Origin: Elephas maximus indicus
Lineage: Eukaryota; Chordata; Mammalia; Proboscidea; Elephantidae
Assembly: GCF_024166365.1 (NCBI RefSeq)
Contig: NC_064820.1
Coordinates: forward strand, 147,394,001 to 147,458,000
Direction: 5' to 3'
Length of the DNA: 64,000 nucleotides
Part shown: in pieces, positions 46,138-57,839 of the stretch
Numbering within the stretch: position 1 is the stretch's first letter
Layout of the letters: each line of letters opens with the position of its first letter
Program-made: the position numbers and the translations under genes
Notes under the pieces: generated by a model
Database searches by the model: none
Told to the model about the DNA's origin: nothing
The model's input: only the letters and a program-made list of their open reading frames with translations

Positions 46138-46532
46138 TATACTCTGTTTACTTTCATTTATGGTAAATAACACATTTCCTTCTTGGTGGTGAAAAGGTTT
46201 AGCATCAACATAATGTGGCATCAGAGGCACTAGAGATGATGGAATACCCCAGTAAATGCCTGGGATGGACAGAGAGGGAACTGTACAGTCCACTTGGCAC
46301 CACTTCTATGAGTATGTTAGCATGGGAACGTCTTCCACATCAGTGTTCCACAGTGTTTGGTTGTGGACTGTAGGACATCATGTTAGTTGTAAGACTCAGG
46401 AGGGGCCTAGGGAAGCGAAGAGTTGAGGAACCTGGATCTCCTCTGGATTGTCCTCCAGAGACCACTAAGCATGCATATTGTGGGACCCTGGTTTGCAGGC
46501 CTGGGGGAAATGCTGTGCTTTGGAAAGGATGT
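46138..46532. other. unique intronic sequence
   Basis: No recognised repeat or exon. Confidence 0.45.
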
Positions 46533-46587
46533 AGACTTGGGGATCATACAGGTTTGTTCAAGCCTCAGCTCTCCTACCTTCTTACTG

Positions 46588-46752
46588 TTGTTGTTGTTGT
46601 TGCGTGCCGTCAAGTTGATTCTGACTCATAATGATCCTATAGGACAGAGTAGAACTGCCCCATAGGGTTTCCAAGGAGTGGCTGGTGGATTCGAACAGCT
46701 GACCTTTTGGTTAGCAACCTGAGCTCTTAACCAGTTTGCCACCAGGGCTCCC
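46588..46752 (-). mobile_element. AfroSINE inside MIR
   Basis: Minus-strand SINE with a TTG-repeat tail (46588-46601), the GGATTCGAACAGC box B in reverse, and GCCACCAGGGCTCC as its head. ACCTTCTTACTG (46576-46587) and ACCTTCTTCCTG (46753-46764) are the target duplication. Confidence 0.9.
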
Positions 46753-46764
46753 ACCTTCTTCCTG

Positions 46765-47145
46765 TTATTGTTGTTGTTAGGTGCTGTCAAGTTGATTCTG
46801 ACTTGTAGACACTCTGTGCACAACAGAAATGAAACACTGCCTGGTCCTGTATCGTCCTCACAAGTATTGCTATGCTTGAGTCCATTGTTGCAGCCATTGT
46901 GTCAGTCCATCTCGTTGACCCTCTGATTTACCAAGCATGATGGCCTTCTCTAGGGACTGATCCCTCCTGATAACATGTCGGAAGTATGTCAGATAGTCTC
47001 ACCATCTTTGCTTCTAAGGAACATTCTGGTTGTACTTCTTCCAAGACAGATTTGTTCATTCTTTTGGCAGTCCATGGTACATTCAATATTTTCCGCTAAG
47101 ACCACAATTCAAAGTTGTCAATTCTTCTTCAGTCTTCCTTATTCA
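46765..47145 (-). mobile_element. RTE LINE 3' fragment inside MIR
   Basis: Starts TTATTGTTGTTGTTAGGTGC (3' tail in reverse) and ends at CAGTCTTCCTTATTCA. A third copy of ACCTTCTTACT follows at 47146, so the RTE reused the SINE's duplicated target. Internal deletion near 46915. Confidence 0.88.
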
Positions 47146-47320
47146 ACCTTCTTACTAGCTATGAGAATTTGAGCAAGTGACTTAAACTCTCTTTGGTTCA
47201 TCTGTAACATTTGTGAAATGGTGTTATTAATATCCACCTTATAGAGTGGCTGTGAGGCCATTGAAAATAATACACATGAAAGCTCCTGGTTAACTGTGCA
47301 ACTCTGTGAGAAGCTATTAC

Positions 47321-47543
47321 CACTCTTAAGGACCCCAGTGAAGGTACCAGGAAAAACCTGAGAAACCCTGATCTCTTACCTCTTGCTATATCTTGAGGCT
47401 CTATGCAAGCAGGAGATAAATGCTAATAAGCAGGGTTGTAAACTGATGGAGGATTGAATACATGCCTTGACACACAAACAGAGCCCCTTGGCAAAGGCTG
47501 GGAGACTTACTGCTTTCAGACCTTAAAGAAACCTCTGTCCAAC
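47321..47543. other. unique intronic sequence
   Basis: Nothing recognised. Confidence 0.4.
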
Positions 47544-48749
47544 TGTTATGGATTGAATTGTATCTCCTCAAAATGTATGCCAGCTTGTTACGCCATGATT
47601 CCTAGTGTTGTGTGGTTGTCCACCGTTTTGTGATCTGATGTAATTATCCTATACATTGTAAATCCTAACCTCTGTTTTTTTTTTTTTTTAATAATTTTTA
47701 TTGTGCTTTAAGTGAAAGTTTACAAATCAAGTCAGTCTCTCACACAAAAACTTACATACACCTTGCTACATACTCCCAATTACTCTTCCCCTGCTCCCTC
47801 CCTCCACTCTCTCTTTTCGTGTCCATTTCACCAGCTTCTAACCCCCTCCACCCTCTCATCTCTCCTTCAGGCAGGAGATGCCTGCATAGTCTCAAGTGTC
47901 CACCTGATCCAAGAAGCCCACTCCTCACCAGCATCCCTCTCCAACCTATGTCCAGTCCAATCCATGTCTGAAGAGTTGGCTTCGGGAATGGTTCCTGTCC
48001 TGGGCCAACAGAAGGTCTGGGGGCCATGACCACTGGGGTCCTTCTAGTCTCAGTCAGACCATTAAGTCTGGTCTAATGAGAATTTGGGGTCTGCATCCCA
48101 CTGCTCTCCTGCTCCCTCAGGGGTTCTGTGTTGTGTTCCCTGTCAGGGCAGTCATCGGTTGTAGCCTGGTACCATCTAGTTCTTCTGGTCTCAGGCTGAT
48201 GTAGTCTCTGGTTCATGTGGCCCTTTCTGTCTCTTGGGCTCATAATTACCTTGTGCCCTTGGTGTTCTTCATTCTCCTTTGATCCAGGTGGGTTAAGGCT
48301 CTTTCATGCATCTTAGATGGCTGCTTGCTAGCGTTTAAGACCCCAGATGCCACTCTTCAAAGTGGGATGCAGAATGTTTTCTTAAAAGATTTTATTATGC
48401 CTATTGACTTTTTTTTTTTATTATTATTGACTTAGATGTCCCCTGAAACCATGGTCCCCAAACCGCTTCCACTGCTACACTGGCCTTCGAAGCATTCAGC
48501 TTGTTCAGGAAACTTCTTTGCTTTTGGTTTAGTCTAGTTGTGCTGACCTCCCCTGTATTGTGTGTTCTCTTTCCCTTCACCTAAAGTAGTTCTTATCTAG
48601 TATTTAATTAGTGAATACCCCCTCCCACCCTCACTCCCTCCCCTGTCTTGTAACCACAAAAGAATGTTTTCTTCTCAGTTTAAACTGTTTCTGAAGTTCT
48701 TATAATAGTGGTCTTATACAGTATTTGTCCTTTTGCAAGTAATTTCACT

Positions 48750-51700
48750 CAGCATGATGCCTTCCAGGTTCCTCCATGTTCTGAAATGTTTCACAGATTC
48801 CTCATGTTCTTTATCAATGCGTAGTATTCCATTGTGTGAATATACCATAATTTATTTACCCATTCATCTGTTGATGGGCACCTTGGTTGCTTCCATCTTT
48901 TTGCTATTGTAAACAGTGCTGCAGTAAACATGAGTGTGTATATATCCAATCGTTTAAAGGCTCTTATTTCTCTAGGATATGTTCTGAGGAGTGGGATTGC
49001 TGGATTGTATGGTAGTTCTATTTCTAGCTTTTTAAAAAAAATTTTAAGGAAGTGCCAAATCAATTTCCAAAGTGGTTGTACCATTTTACATTCCCACCAG
49101 CAGTGTAGAAGTGTTCCAATCTCTCCACAGCCCCTCCAACATTTATTATTTTGTGTTTTTTGGATTAATGCCAGCCTTGTTAGAATGAGATGAAATCTCA
49201 TTGTAGTTTTGATCTGCATTTCTCTAATGGCTAATGATCGTGAACATTTCCTCATATATCTGTTAGCTACCTGAACGTCTTCTTTAGTGAAGTGTCTATT
49301 CGTATCTTTTACCCATTTTTTAATTGGGTTATTTGTCTTTTTGTAGTTGTGTTTTTGCAGTATCATGTAGATTTTAGAGATCAGGCGCTGATAAGAAATG
49401 TCATAGCTAAAAACTTTTTCCCAGTCTGCAGGTAGCCTTTTTACTCTTTTCGTGAAGTCTTTGGGTGAGCATAGGTGTTTGATTTTTAGAAGCTCCCAGT
49501 TATCTAGTTTTTCTTCTGCATTCTTAATAATGTTTTGTATACTGTTTATGCCATGTATTAGAGCTCCTAACGTTATCCCTATTATTTCTTCCGTGATCTT
49601 TATCGTTTTAGCTTTTATAGTTAGGTCTTTAATCCATTTTGAGCTCATTTTTGTGCATGGAGTGAAGTATGGGTCTTGTTTCATTTTTTTGCAGATGGGT
49701 ATCCAGTTACACCAGCACAATTTGTTAAAAAGACTGTCATTTCCCCATTGAAGTGTTTTGAGGTCTTTGTCAAATATCAGCTGCTCATATGTGGATGGAT
49801 TTATGTCTGGATTCTCAGTTCTGTTCGATTGGTCTATGTATCTGTTGTACCAGCACCAGGCTGTTTTGACTACTGTGGCGGTATAATAGATTCTAAAATC
49901 AGGTAGTGTGAGGTCTCCTACTTTGTTCTTCTTTTTCAGTAATGCCATATTTATCCGGGGCCTCTTTCCCTTCCGTATGAAGTTGGTGATTTGTTTCTCC
50001 ATCTCATTAAAGAATGTCATTGGGATTTGAATCGGAATTGCATTAAATGTATAGATCGCTTTTGGTAGAATAGACATTTTTATAATGTTAAGTCTTCCTA
50101 TCCATGAGCAAGGTATGTTTTTCCACTTACGTAAGTCTCTTCTGGTTTCTTGCAGAAGTGTACTGTAGTTTTCTTTGTATAAGTCTTTTACATCTCTGGT
50201 AAGATTTATTCCTAAGTATTTTATCTTCTTGGGGGCTACTGTAAATGGCATTGATTTGGTGATTTCCTCTTCGATGTTCTTTTTGTTGGTGTAGAGGAAT
50301 CCAACTGATTTTTGAATGTTTATCTTATATCCTGATACTCTGCTGAACTCTTCTGTTAATTTCAGTAGTTTTCTTGAGGATTCTTTTAGGGTTTTCTGTG
50401 TATGAGATCATGTCATCTGCAAATAGGGGTACTTTTACTTCTTCCTTGCCAATCTGGATGCCCTTTATTTCTTTATCTAGCCTATTTGCTGTGGCTAGGA
50501 CCTCCAGCACAATGTTGAATATGAGTGATGATAAGGGGCATCCTTGTCTGGTTCCCGATCTCAGTGGGAATGCTTTCAGGCTCTCTCCATTTGCAGTGAT
50601 ATTGGCTGTTGGCTTTGCATAAATGCCTTTTATTATGTTGAGGAATTTTCCTTCTATTCCCATTTTGCTGAGAATGGGTGTTAAACTTTGTCAAATGCCT
50701 TTTCTGCATCAATTGATAAAATCATGTGATTCTTGTCCTTTGTTTTATTTATGTGGTAGATTACATTAATTGTTTCTCTAATGTTGAACCATCCCTGCAT
50801 ACCTGGTATGAATCCCACTTGGTCATGGTGAATAATTTTTTTGATATGTTGTTGAATTCTATTGGCTAGAGTTTGGTTGAGGATTTTTGCATCTGTCCTC
50901 ATGAGGTCTATAATTTTCTTGTGGTGTCTTTACCTGGTTTTGGTATCAGGGATATGGTGGCTTCATAGAATGAGTTTGGGAGTATTTCGTCCTTTTCTAT
51001 GCTGCGAAATACCTTTAGTAGTAGTGGTGTTAACTCTTCTCTCAAAGTTTGGTAGCACTCTGCAATGAAGCCATCCGGACCAGGCCTTTTTTTTTTTTGT
51101 TTGGAGTTTTTTGATTACCTTTTCAATCTCTTCTTTTGTTATGGATCTATTTAGTTGTTCTACCTCTGTTTGTATTAGTTTAGGTAGGTAGTGTGTTTCT
51201 AGGAATTCACCCATTTCTTCTAGGTTTTCAAATTTGTTAGAGTAGAATTTTTCATAGTAATCTGATATGATTCTTTTAATTTCAGTTGGGTCTGTTGTAA
51301 TATTGGCCATCTCATTTCTTATTCGAGTTATTTGCTTTCTCTCTTGTTTTTCTTTTGTCAGTTTGGCCAGTGGTTTATCAATTTTGTTGAGTTTTTCAAA
51401 AAACCAGCTTTTGGTCTTTTTAATTCTTTCAATTGTTTTTCTGTTTTCTGTTTCATTTAATTCTGCTCTAATTTTTATTGTTTGTTTTCTTCTGGTGCCT
51501 GTGGGTTTCTTTTGTTGCTCTCTTTCTATTTTTTCAAGTTGTAGGGATAATTCTTTGATTTTGGCCCTTTCGTCTTTTTGGATGTGTGCATTTATTGATA
51601 TAAATTGGCCTCTGAGTACCGCTTTTGCTGTGTCCCAAAGGTTCTGATACGAAGTATTTTCATTCTCATTGGATTCTATGAATTTCTTTATTCCATCCTT

Positions 51701-52640
51701 AATGTCTTCTATAATCCAGTCTTTTTTGAGCAGGGAATTGTTCAGTTTCCAAGTGTTTGATTTCTTTTCCCTGATTTTCCTGTTACTGATTTCTACTTTT
51801 ATGGGCTTATGGTCAGAGAAGATGCTTTGTAATATTTCAATGTTTTGGATTCTGCTAAGGCTTGCTTTATGACCTAATATGTGGTCCATTCTAGAGAATG
51901 TTCCATTTGCACTAGAAAAGAAAGTATACTTGGCTGCTGTTGGGTGGAGTGTTCTGTATATGTCTATGAGTTCAAGTTGGTTGATTGTGGCATTTAGATC
52001 TTCCATGTCTTTATTGAGCTTCTTTCTGGATGTCCTGTCCTTCACCTAAAGTGGTGTGTTGAAGTCTCCTACTGTTATTATGGAGCTATCTCACTTTTCA
52101 ATGCTGACAGAGTTTGTTTTATGTATCTTGCAGCCCTGTCATTGGGTACATAAATATTTAATATGGTTATATCTTCTTGGTGTATTGTCCCTTTAATCAG
52201 TATATAGTGTCCTTCCTTATCCTTTATGATGGCCTTCATTTTAAAGTCTATTTTGTCAGAAATTAATATTGCCACTCCTGCTCTTTTGTGATTGTTGTTT
52301 GCTTGATATATTTGTTTCTATCCTTTGAGTTTAAGTTTGTTTGTGTCTCTAAGTCTAAGGTGTGTCTCTTGTAGGCGGCATATAGAGAGATCTTGTGTTT
52401 TAATCCATTCTGCCACTCTCTGTCTCTTTATTGGTGCATTTAGGCCATTTACATTCAGGGTAATTGTGGACAGGTATGAATTTAGTGCTATTAATGTCTT
52501 TTTTTCTGTGTGTTGTTGACAGTTTCTTTTTTCTTCTTAATTTTACGTGCTGAGTGGATTATCTTTATATATTGTCCTTTCCTCATATTTGTTGTTGTTG
52601 TTGATTTTGTTTCTTCTGAGTCTCTATTTTCTTCTTGTAT
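48750..52640 (-). pseudogene. L1 ORF2 (endonuclease-reverse transcriptase), broken
   Basis: Minus-strand pieces in order: 52078-52275 (endonuclease, LNIYVPNDRAARYI), 50963-52045 (endonuclease end with SFFSSANGTFSRMDHILGH-type and SDHKPI catalytic motif, then linker), 50681-50902 ([20 protein letters not shown]), 50325-50663 (RT with [20 protein letters not shown] and catalytic [14 protein letters not shown]), and 48791-50251 (486 residues; thumb and C-terminal domain ending ...KCPSTDEWV-like). At least four frame breaks. The EN and RT catalytic motifs are still present, but they lie in separate frames. Confidence 0.9.
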
Positions 52641-52749
52641 TTTATTTTGATGAGTAGGATGGTTTGTCTCCTTTGTGGTTACCTTATTATTTACCCCTAT
52701 TTTTCCAAATTTAAAACTAACTTTTATTTCTTTGTATCACCATATCTTC

Positions 52750-53900
52750 CTCTCCGTATGGAAGGTGTATGATTACATTTCTTCGTCCCTCTTTATTATT
52801 TTAATGTTGTCTTTTTTTACATGATAACATCGCTGTTACCCTGTTTTGAGCTTTTTTAAAATAATCTTTCTTTGTTTTTTTGGATTTCCTTGTCTGAGTT
52901 GACTTCTGGTTGCTCTGCCCCATGTTGTAGTCTTGGGTTGATACCTGATATTATTGATTTTCTAACCAAAGAACTCCCTTTAGTATTTCTTGTGGTTTTG
53001 GTTTGGTTTTTACAAATTCCCTCATCTTGTGTTTATGTGGAAATGTCTTAATTTCACCTTCATATTTAAGAGACAGTTTTGATGGATATATGATTCTTGG
53101 CAGGCATTTTTTTCCTTCAGTTTTTTAAATATGTCATCCCATTGCCTTCTTGCCTGCATGGTTTCTGCCGAGTAGTCCGAGCTTATTCTTATTGACTCTC
53201 CTTCTTAGGTGACTTTTTGTTTATTCCTAGTTGATCTTAAAATTCTCTCTTTATCTTTGGTTTTGGTAAGTTTGATTATACTATTTCTTGGTGACTTTCT
53301 TTTAAGATCTACCTTATGTGGAGTTCGATGAGCATCTTGGATAGATATCTTCTCATCTTTCACGGTATCAGGGAAGTTTTATGCCGTCAAATCTCCAACA
53401 ATTCTCTCTATATTTTCCTCCCTGTTCTGGTACTCCAATCACTCGTAGGTTATTTCTCTTGATAGAGTCCCACATGATTCTTAAGGTTTCTTCATTTTTT
53501 TAATTATTTTATCTGATTTTTCTTCACATATATTAGTGCCCAGTGATTTATCTTCGAGTTCAGAAATTCTAGCTTCTGCTTGCTCAGTTCTGCTCCTCTG
53601 ACTTTCTATTGAGTTGTCTACTTCTGTAATTTTATTGTTAATCTTCTGAATTTCTGATTGTTGTCTGTCTATGGATTTTTCCAGCTTATTAAACTTTTCA
53701 TTATGTTCCTGAATAATCTTTCTAATTTCTTCAATTGCTTTATCTGTGTGTTCCTTGGCTTGTTCTGCATATTGCCTCATTTCCTTCCTGATGTCTTGAA
53801 GGGTTCTGTATGTTAAACTTTTCTATTCTAGCTCTGGTAATTCCAGGAATGCACTTTCATCTAGAAGATCCCTGGATTCTTTGTTTTGAGAGCCTTTTGA
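52750..53900 (-). pseudogene. L1 ORF1 (RNA-binding protein), broken
   Basis: The minus frame 53481-53780 reads MRQYAEQAKEHTDKAIEEIR ... and is a heptad-rich coiled coil, as in the L1 ORF1p trimer stalk. Downstream, sequence resembling the RRM start (WDSIKRNNLRVIGVPE, near 53470-53420) follows in a different frame. Then come C-terminal-domain words near 53260-53080. Frameshifts separate the parts, so no ORF1p can be made. Ends are approximate. Confidence 0.8.
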
Positions 53901-53999
53901 GGTGATTATGGTGTTTTTCTTTATATGACTTGATATTGACTTGTCTCCAAGCCATCTATAAGTTATTTTATTAGGTTATGCTTGCTTACTGTGTCGTAG

Positions 54000-55225
54000 C
54001 TTCTTGCTTTGTTTTGTTTTGGTGTACCCCAATGGGTTGCTTGAGTGAGCTAGCTTGATTATTTTTGCCTTTGGAATTGTGACATCCTGTCCCCATATGG
54101 CTAGAGCTATTATCCGGTATATCAGTCTAGGAGTCCATTCACTTTTCTTGTATGAATTCAGCTCAGGATTCCAGGTAGCTGATCATCAAGTGTGTGGTAC
54201 AGGCTTTGTCCTACAGTCTTAGAGGGGCAGGGGTGATTGGCGTATATACCAGTATCTGATTGCTGCAGGAGGTCATGCTCTGAACAAGGCAAGGGGCTGA
54301 GAACCGACCCCTGAGTGTCTCTGAGGAAAGTCTGTCCCCGTTCCCTAGAGCGTGCAAGTGTGTGGGTTCTGCAGACCATGGACACCCCAAGTTTTTGGTT
54401 GTAAGGACTGGGAGGTACCAGTTATCTTTGGACCCCTGCTGTGGGTGACTGGGTGACCTGAGTGGAGCTACCAGTCCTAGGTCCCTGATGTGGGTAGGTG
54501 AGGACCTTGTTTAATAGGCAAAGCAACGTCAAACATCAAACACCCACCTCTCCACTGCACAGCTGAAACAGTTGGAATCTGCCAACAAGGGCCTATTCTC
54601 CCGAAATAGGCCCACACAGGTCCGTGCAGAAGGGAAAGGTACTCAAAGTCCACGGACTGTTTATGCCTGGACAGGAGCTGCTTCTGTCCTGAGCTCACCC
54701 GGTTCGTGGAGCTAGCAAATTATCTTTTCCCCCATTTCCAAATTTTTTCTTCCCCAAGGCTGGGAGGATGGCTCTAGGTGCTCAACAGTGCCTATCTCAG
54801 GCCCAGGGAATTCAGGCACTGAAGCTGTCTTGGGGGTGGGGGGAGCGTGGTAAGATATATGCAAATACTTACGTTTTGCCCAGAGCACCATTCTTCTCAG
54901 GTTCCAGAGTTGTGAGTAGGCTGCGTGGCTGGCTGCTTCTCCCTGAGGAAACTGCGGCTGAATGCTGGTACCAGCCCACTGCCGCCGCCGCTGCTCTGGG
55001 AATGGTGCCTGAGTACTCCCCGCGATTCAGGTCTGGTAACTCCTATCTGCTTCTGAACGGTCTCTTCCTCTGCCTGCCTGTCAGTTCGTTTTCTAAGTTT
55101 GCCTTTGAAGCTCAGGGCTCCCAGTTTGTCACAAATATACTTGTTTCACTTGTTTTTTTCGGGTCTTTGTTGTAAAAAGGGCTTGCCAGAAGTGTCTGTC
55201 TATTCCACCTTCTTGTCTCCACCTC
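54000..55225 (-). promoter_or_regulatory. L1 5' UTR/promoter, first copy
   Basis: Homologous to 61150-62475 (minus) and 62905-64000 (plus). The element start reads GGAGGTGGAGACAAGAAGGTGG, in which the YY1-like AAGATGG of the other two copies is changed to AAGAAGG. It contains a short CGG-type repeat near 54980 (GCCGCCGCC in plus). Confidence 0.8.
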
Positions 55226-55639
55226 CCTAACCTCTCTGAATTTAATGAGACAGGATTAGGAGCAGTTATATTATTGAGGCAGGACTCAATCTACAAGATT
55301 AGGTTGTATCTTTAGATAATCTCTTTTGAGATATAAAAGAAGGAAGTGAGTGGAGAGGGGAGGGACCTCATACCACCAAGAATGAAGAACAAGGAGGGGA
55401 GCTTATCCTTTGGAACTGGGATTGCTGCGCTGAGAAGCTCCCAGACCAGGGAAAGATTGATGACAAAGACCTTCCCCAGAGCCCACAGAACAGAAAGCCT
55501 TTCCCTGAAGCTGGCACCCTGAATTCAAACTTCTAGCCTCCTAGACTTCGAGAGAATGAATTTCTGCTTGTTGAAGACATCCACTTGTGGTATTTCTGTT
55601 ATAGCAGCACTAGATGATTAAGACACCAACCACTAAGTG

Positions 55640-56750
55640 AAAGGAGCACAGACTTCAGTGCCTACACATGACAAAGAATACAGGCTTCATAGAATTACTT
55701 CTGGAAATTCCCTAAACAAAAACAGCACAACAACAAACCCTGAGAGACAGCAGGGGGGGACCCAATTTTCAGAGTTGCCACATTGTATTATTTTAAATAT
55801 CCAGTTTTTAGCAAAATACAATGAGACATTCAAAGAAACAGGAATGTATAGACAAGAAAATAAAGAAAACAGACAATAGAAACTTTCCATGAGGAAGTCC
55901 ATACACTGGAGTTACTAGACAAAAATTTTAAAGGAGGTATTATAAATATGTTCAAAGAACTAAAGGAAGCCATATCTAAATGACTGAAGGAAAGTAGATC
56001 ATCTCATCAAATAGAGAATACGAATAAAGATAGAGAAATTATAAAAAGAGAACTAAATAGAATCACAAAGGAAATTAAAAAAACCCATATTTTATTCATC
56101 TATGAGATGAATGAAAAAGAAAACACAACATACCAAAACTTATTGGATGCAACTAAACCAATGTTTAGAGGGATATTTATAGATTTATATGACTATTGTA
56201 CAATGGAAGAAAAATCTCCAATCAATAATGTAACCTTCCACCTTTAGGAACTAGGAAAACAAGAGCACACTAAACCCAAAGCAAACAGAAGAAAAGAAAT
56301 AAAGATTAGAGCTGCAATTGATTAAATACAGAATAGAAAAACAATAGAGAAAATCGATGAAACCAAAATTGGTCCTTTGAAAAGATCAAAAAGCAATGCT
56401 GGAGGACAAAAATGATGGAGTGAGGGGCTCGGCAAATCATCTCCCCCAAAAGCGGTGATAAAACTGGACAAGATGGCCCAAAGCAACCATTTTGATGCTC
56501 TGGAAATTGTCTAAAATATAAAAAATGGAGAAGAATTTACTCATGAAAACACTCGTGAACTTCAGGTAAGAACAGTGGAACTTTGTGGCGTTCCTGCCAG
56601 GGACTGGTCCCATTCCACACGTCTAGCTCAGTTGGTATAATTGTTCTATCAGGTAGGGGCAAGATGTGAATACCATCAGTGTTGCTGCTGGAAGGATTTC
56701 ACTTGATTTGGAGCAGAGTGTGGAAAGTCCCATGCCAGATGGTGCCAGTG
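55640..56750 (+). mobile_element. ancient L1/HAL1 pieces, plus orientation
   Basis: CAAAATACAATGAGACATTC, GAGGAAGTCCATACACTGGAG and TATAAATATGTTCAAAGAAC are old L1 ORF1-region words. They are followed by AAATTGGTCCTTTGAAAAGATC-type ORF2 words to about 56400, then GGACAAAAATGATGGAGTGAGG, resembling an old L1 5' region. No frame is open. Confidence 0.55.
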
Positions 56751-57839
56751 ACCGTAGCTTTCTTTTTTTTCCATTCAGTCTCATTTCTTTTTAAAATTTT
56801 TATTGTGCTTTAAGTGAAAGTTTACAAATCAAGTCAGTCTCTCATATAAAAATTTATACACGCCTTGCTATACACTCCTAATTGCTTTCCCCCTAATGGG
56901 ACAGCACACTCTTTCCCTCCACTCTCTCTTTTCGTGTCGATTCGGCCAGCTGCTGACCCCCTGCACCTTCTCCTCTCCCCTCCAGACAGGAGATGCCAAC
57001 ATAGTCACATGTGTCTACTTGATCCAAGAAGCTCACTCTTCACCAGTATCATTTTCTATCCCATCGTCCAGTCCAATCCCTGTCTGAAGAGTTCGCTTTG
57101 GGAATGGTTCCTGTCTTGGGCTAACAGAAGGTCTGGGGCCCATGACCACTGGGGTCCTTCTAGTCTCTGTCAGACCATTAAGTCTGGTCTTTTTACGAGA
57201 ATTTGGAGTCTGTATCCCACTGTTCTCCCTCTCCCTCAAGGGTTCTCTGTTGGGTTCCCTGTCAGAGCAGTCATCAGTTTGTAGCCAGGCACCATCTAGT
57301 TCTTCTGGTCTCAGGCTGATGTAGTCTCTGTTTTATGTGGCCCTTTTCTGTGTCTTGGGCTCGTAATTACCTTTTGTCCTTGGTGTTCTTCATTCTCCTT
57401 TGATCCAGGTGGGTTGAGACCAACTGATGCATCTTAGATGGCTACTTGCTAGCGTTTAAGGCCCCAGACGCCACTCTCCAAACTCGGATGCAGAATGTTA
57501 TCTTAATAGATTTTATTATGCTAATTGACTTAGATGTCCCCTGAAACCATGGTCCCCAAATTCCCGCCCCTGCTACGCTGGCCTTCGAAGCATTCAGTTT
57601 ATTCAGGAGACTTCTTTGCTTTTGGTTAACTCCAGTTGTGCTGACCTCTCCTGTTTTGGGTGTTGTCTTTCCCTTCACCTAAAATAGTTCTTATCTTCCA
57701 TCTAATTAGTGAAAGCCCCCTCCCTCCTTCCCTCCTCCCCTTTCTCATAACCATCAAAGAATATTTTCTTCTCTGTTTAAACTATTTCTTGAGTTCTTAT
57801 AATAGTGGTCTTACACAGTATTTGTCCTTTTGCAACTGA

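Larger units (their letters stand above)
46533..47320 (+). mobile_element. MIR SINE split by AfroSINE and RTE
   Basis: Left part 46533-46587 (GATCATACAGGTTTGTTCAAGCC...CTTACTG). Right part 47146-47320 (CTTACTAGCTATGAGAATTTGAGC, GACTTAAACTCTCTTTGG). The two halves are separated by an AfroSINE and an RTE fragment that inserted at nearly the same base. Confidence 0.8.
47674..55225 (-). mobile_element. full-length L1, minus orientation (7.55 kb)
   Basis: Inserted in the LTR with a 10-bp duplication CCTAACCTCT (47664-47673 and 55226-55235). In element order: 5' UTR about 55225-54000, ORF1 about 53900-52750, ORF2 about 52640-48750, 3' UTR about 48750-47690, then a poly-A tract (T run 47675-47689 in plus). 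Both ORFs carry frameshifts and stops, so it is not autonomous, but long intact stretches show it is fairly young. Confidence 0.93.
47544..55625 (+). mobile_element. solo MaLR-like LTR split by a full-length L1
   Basis: The LTR starts TGTTATGGATTG at 47544 and ends TAAGACA at 55625. Its own 5-bp target duplication CCAAC lies at 47539-47543 and 55626-55630. LTR sequence is 47544-47673 and 55236-55625 (about 520 bp in total). TG...CA ends and a 5-bp duplication fit the ERVL/MaLR class. No internal retroviral region is present. Confidence 0.88.

Noticed and set aside
48791-50251. Host gene of 486 codons
   Set aside because: This is the C-terminal part of L1 ORF2, inside an element with a target duplication.
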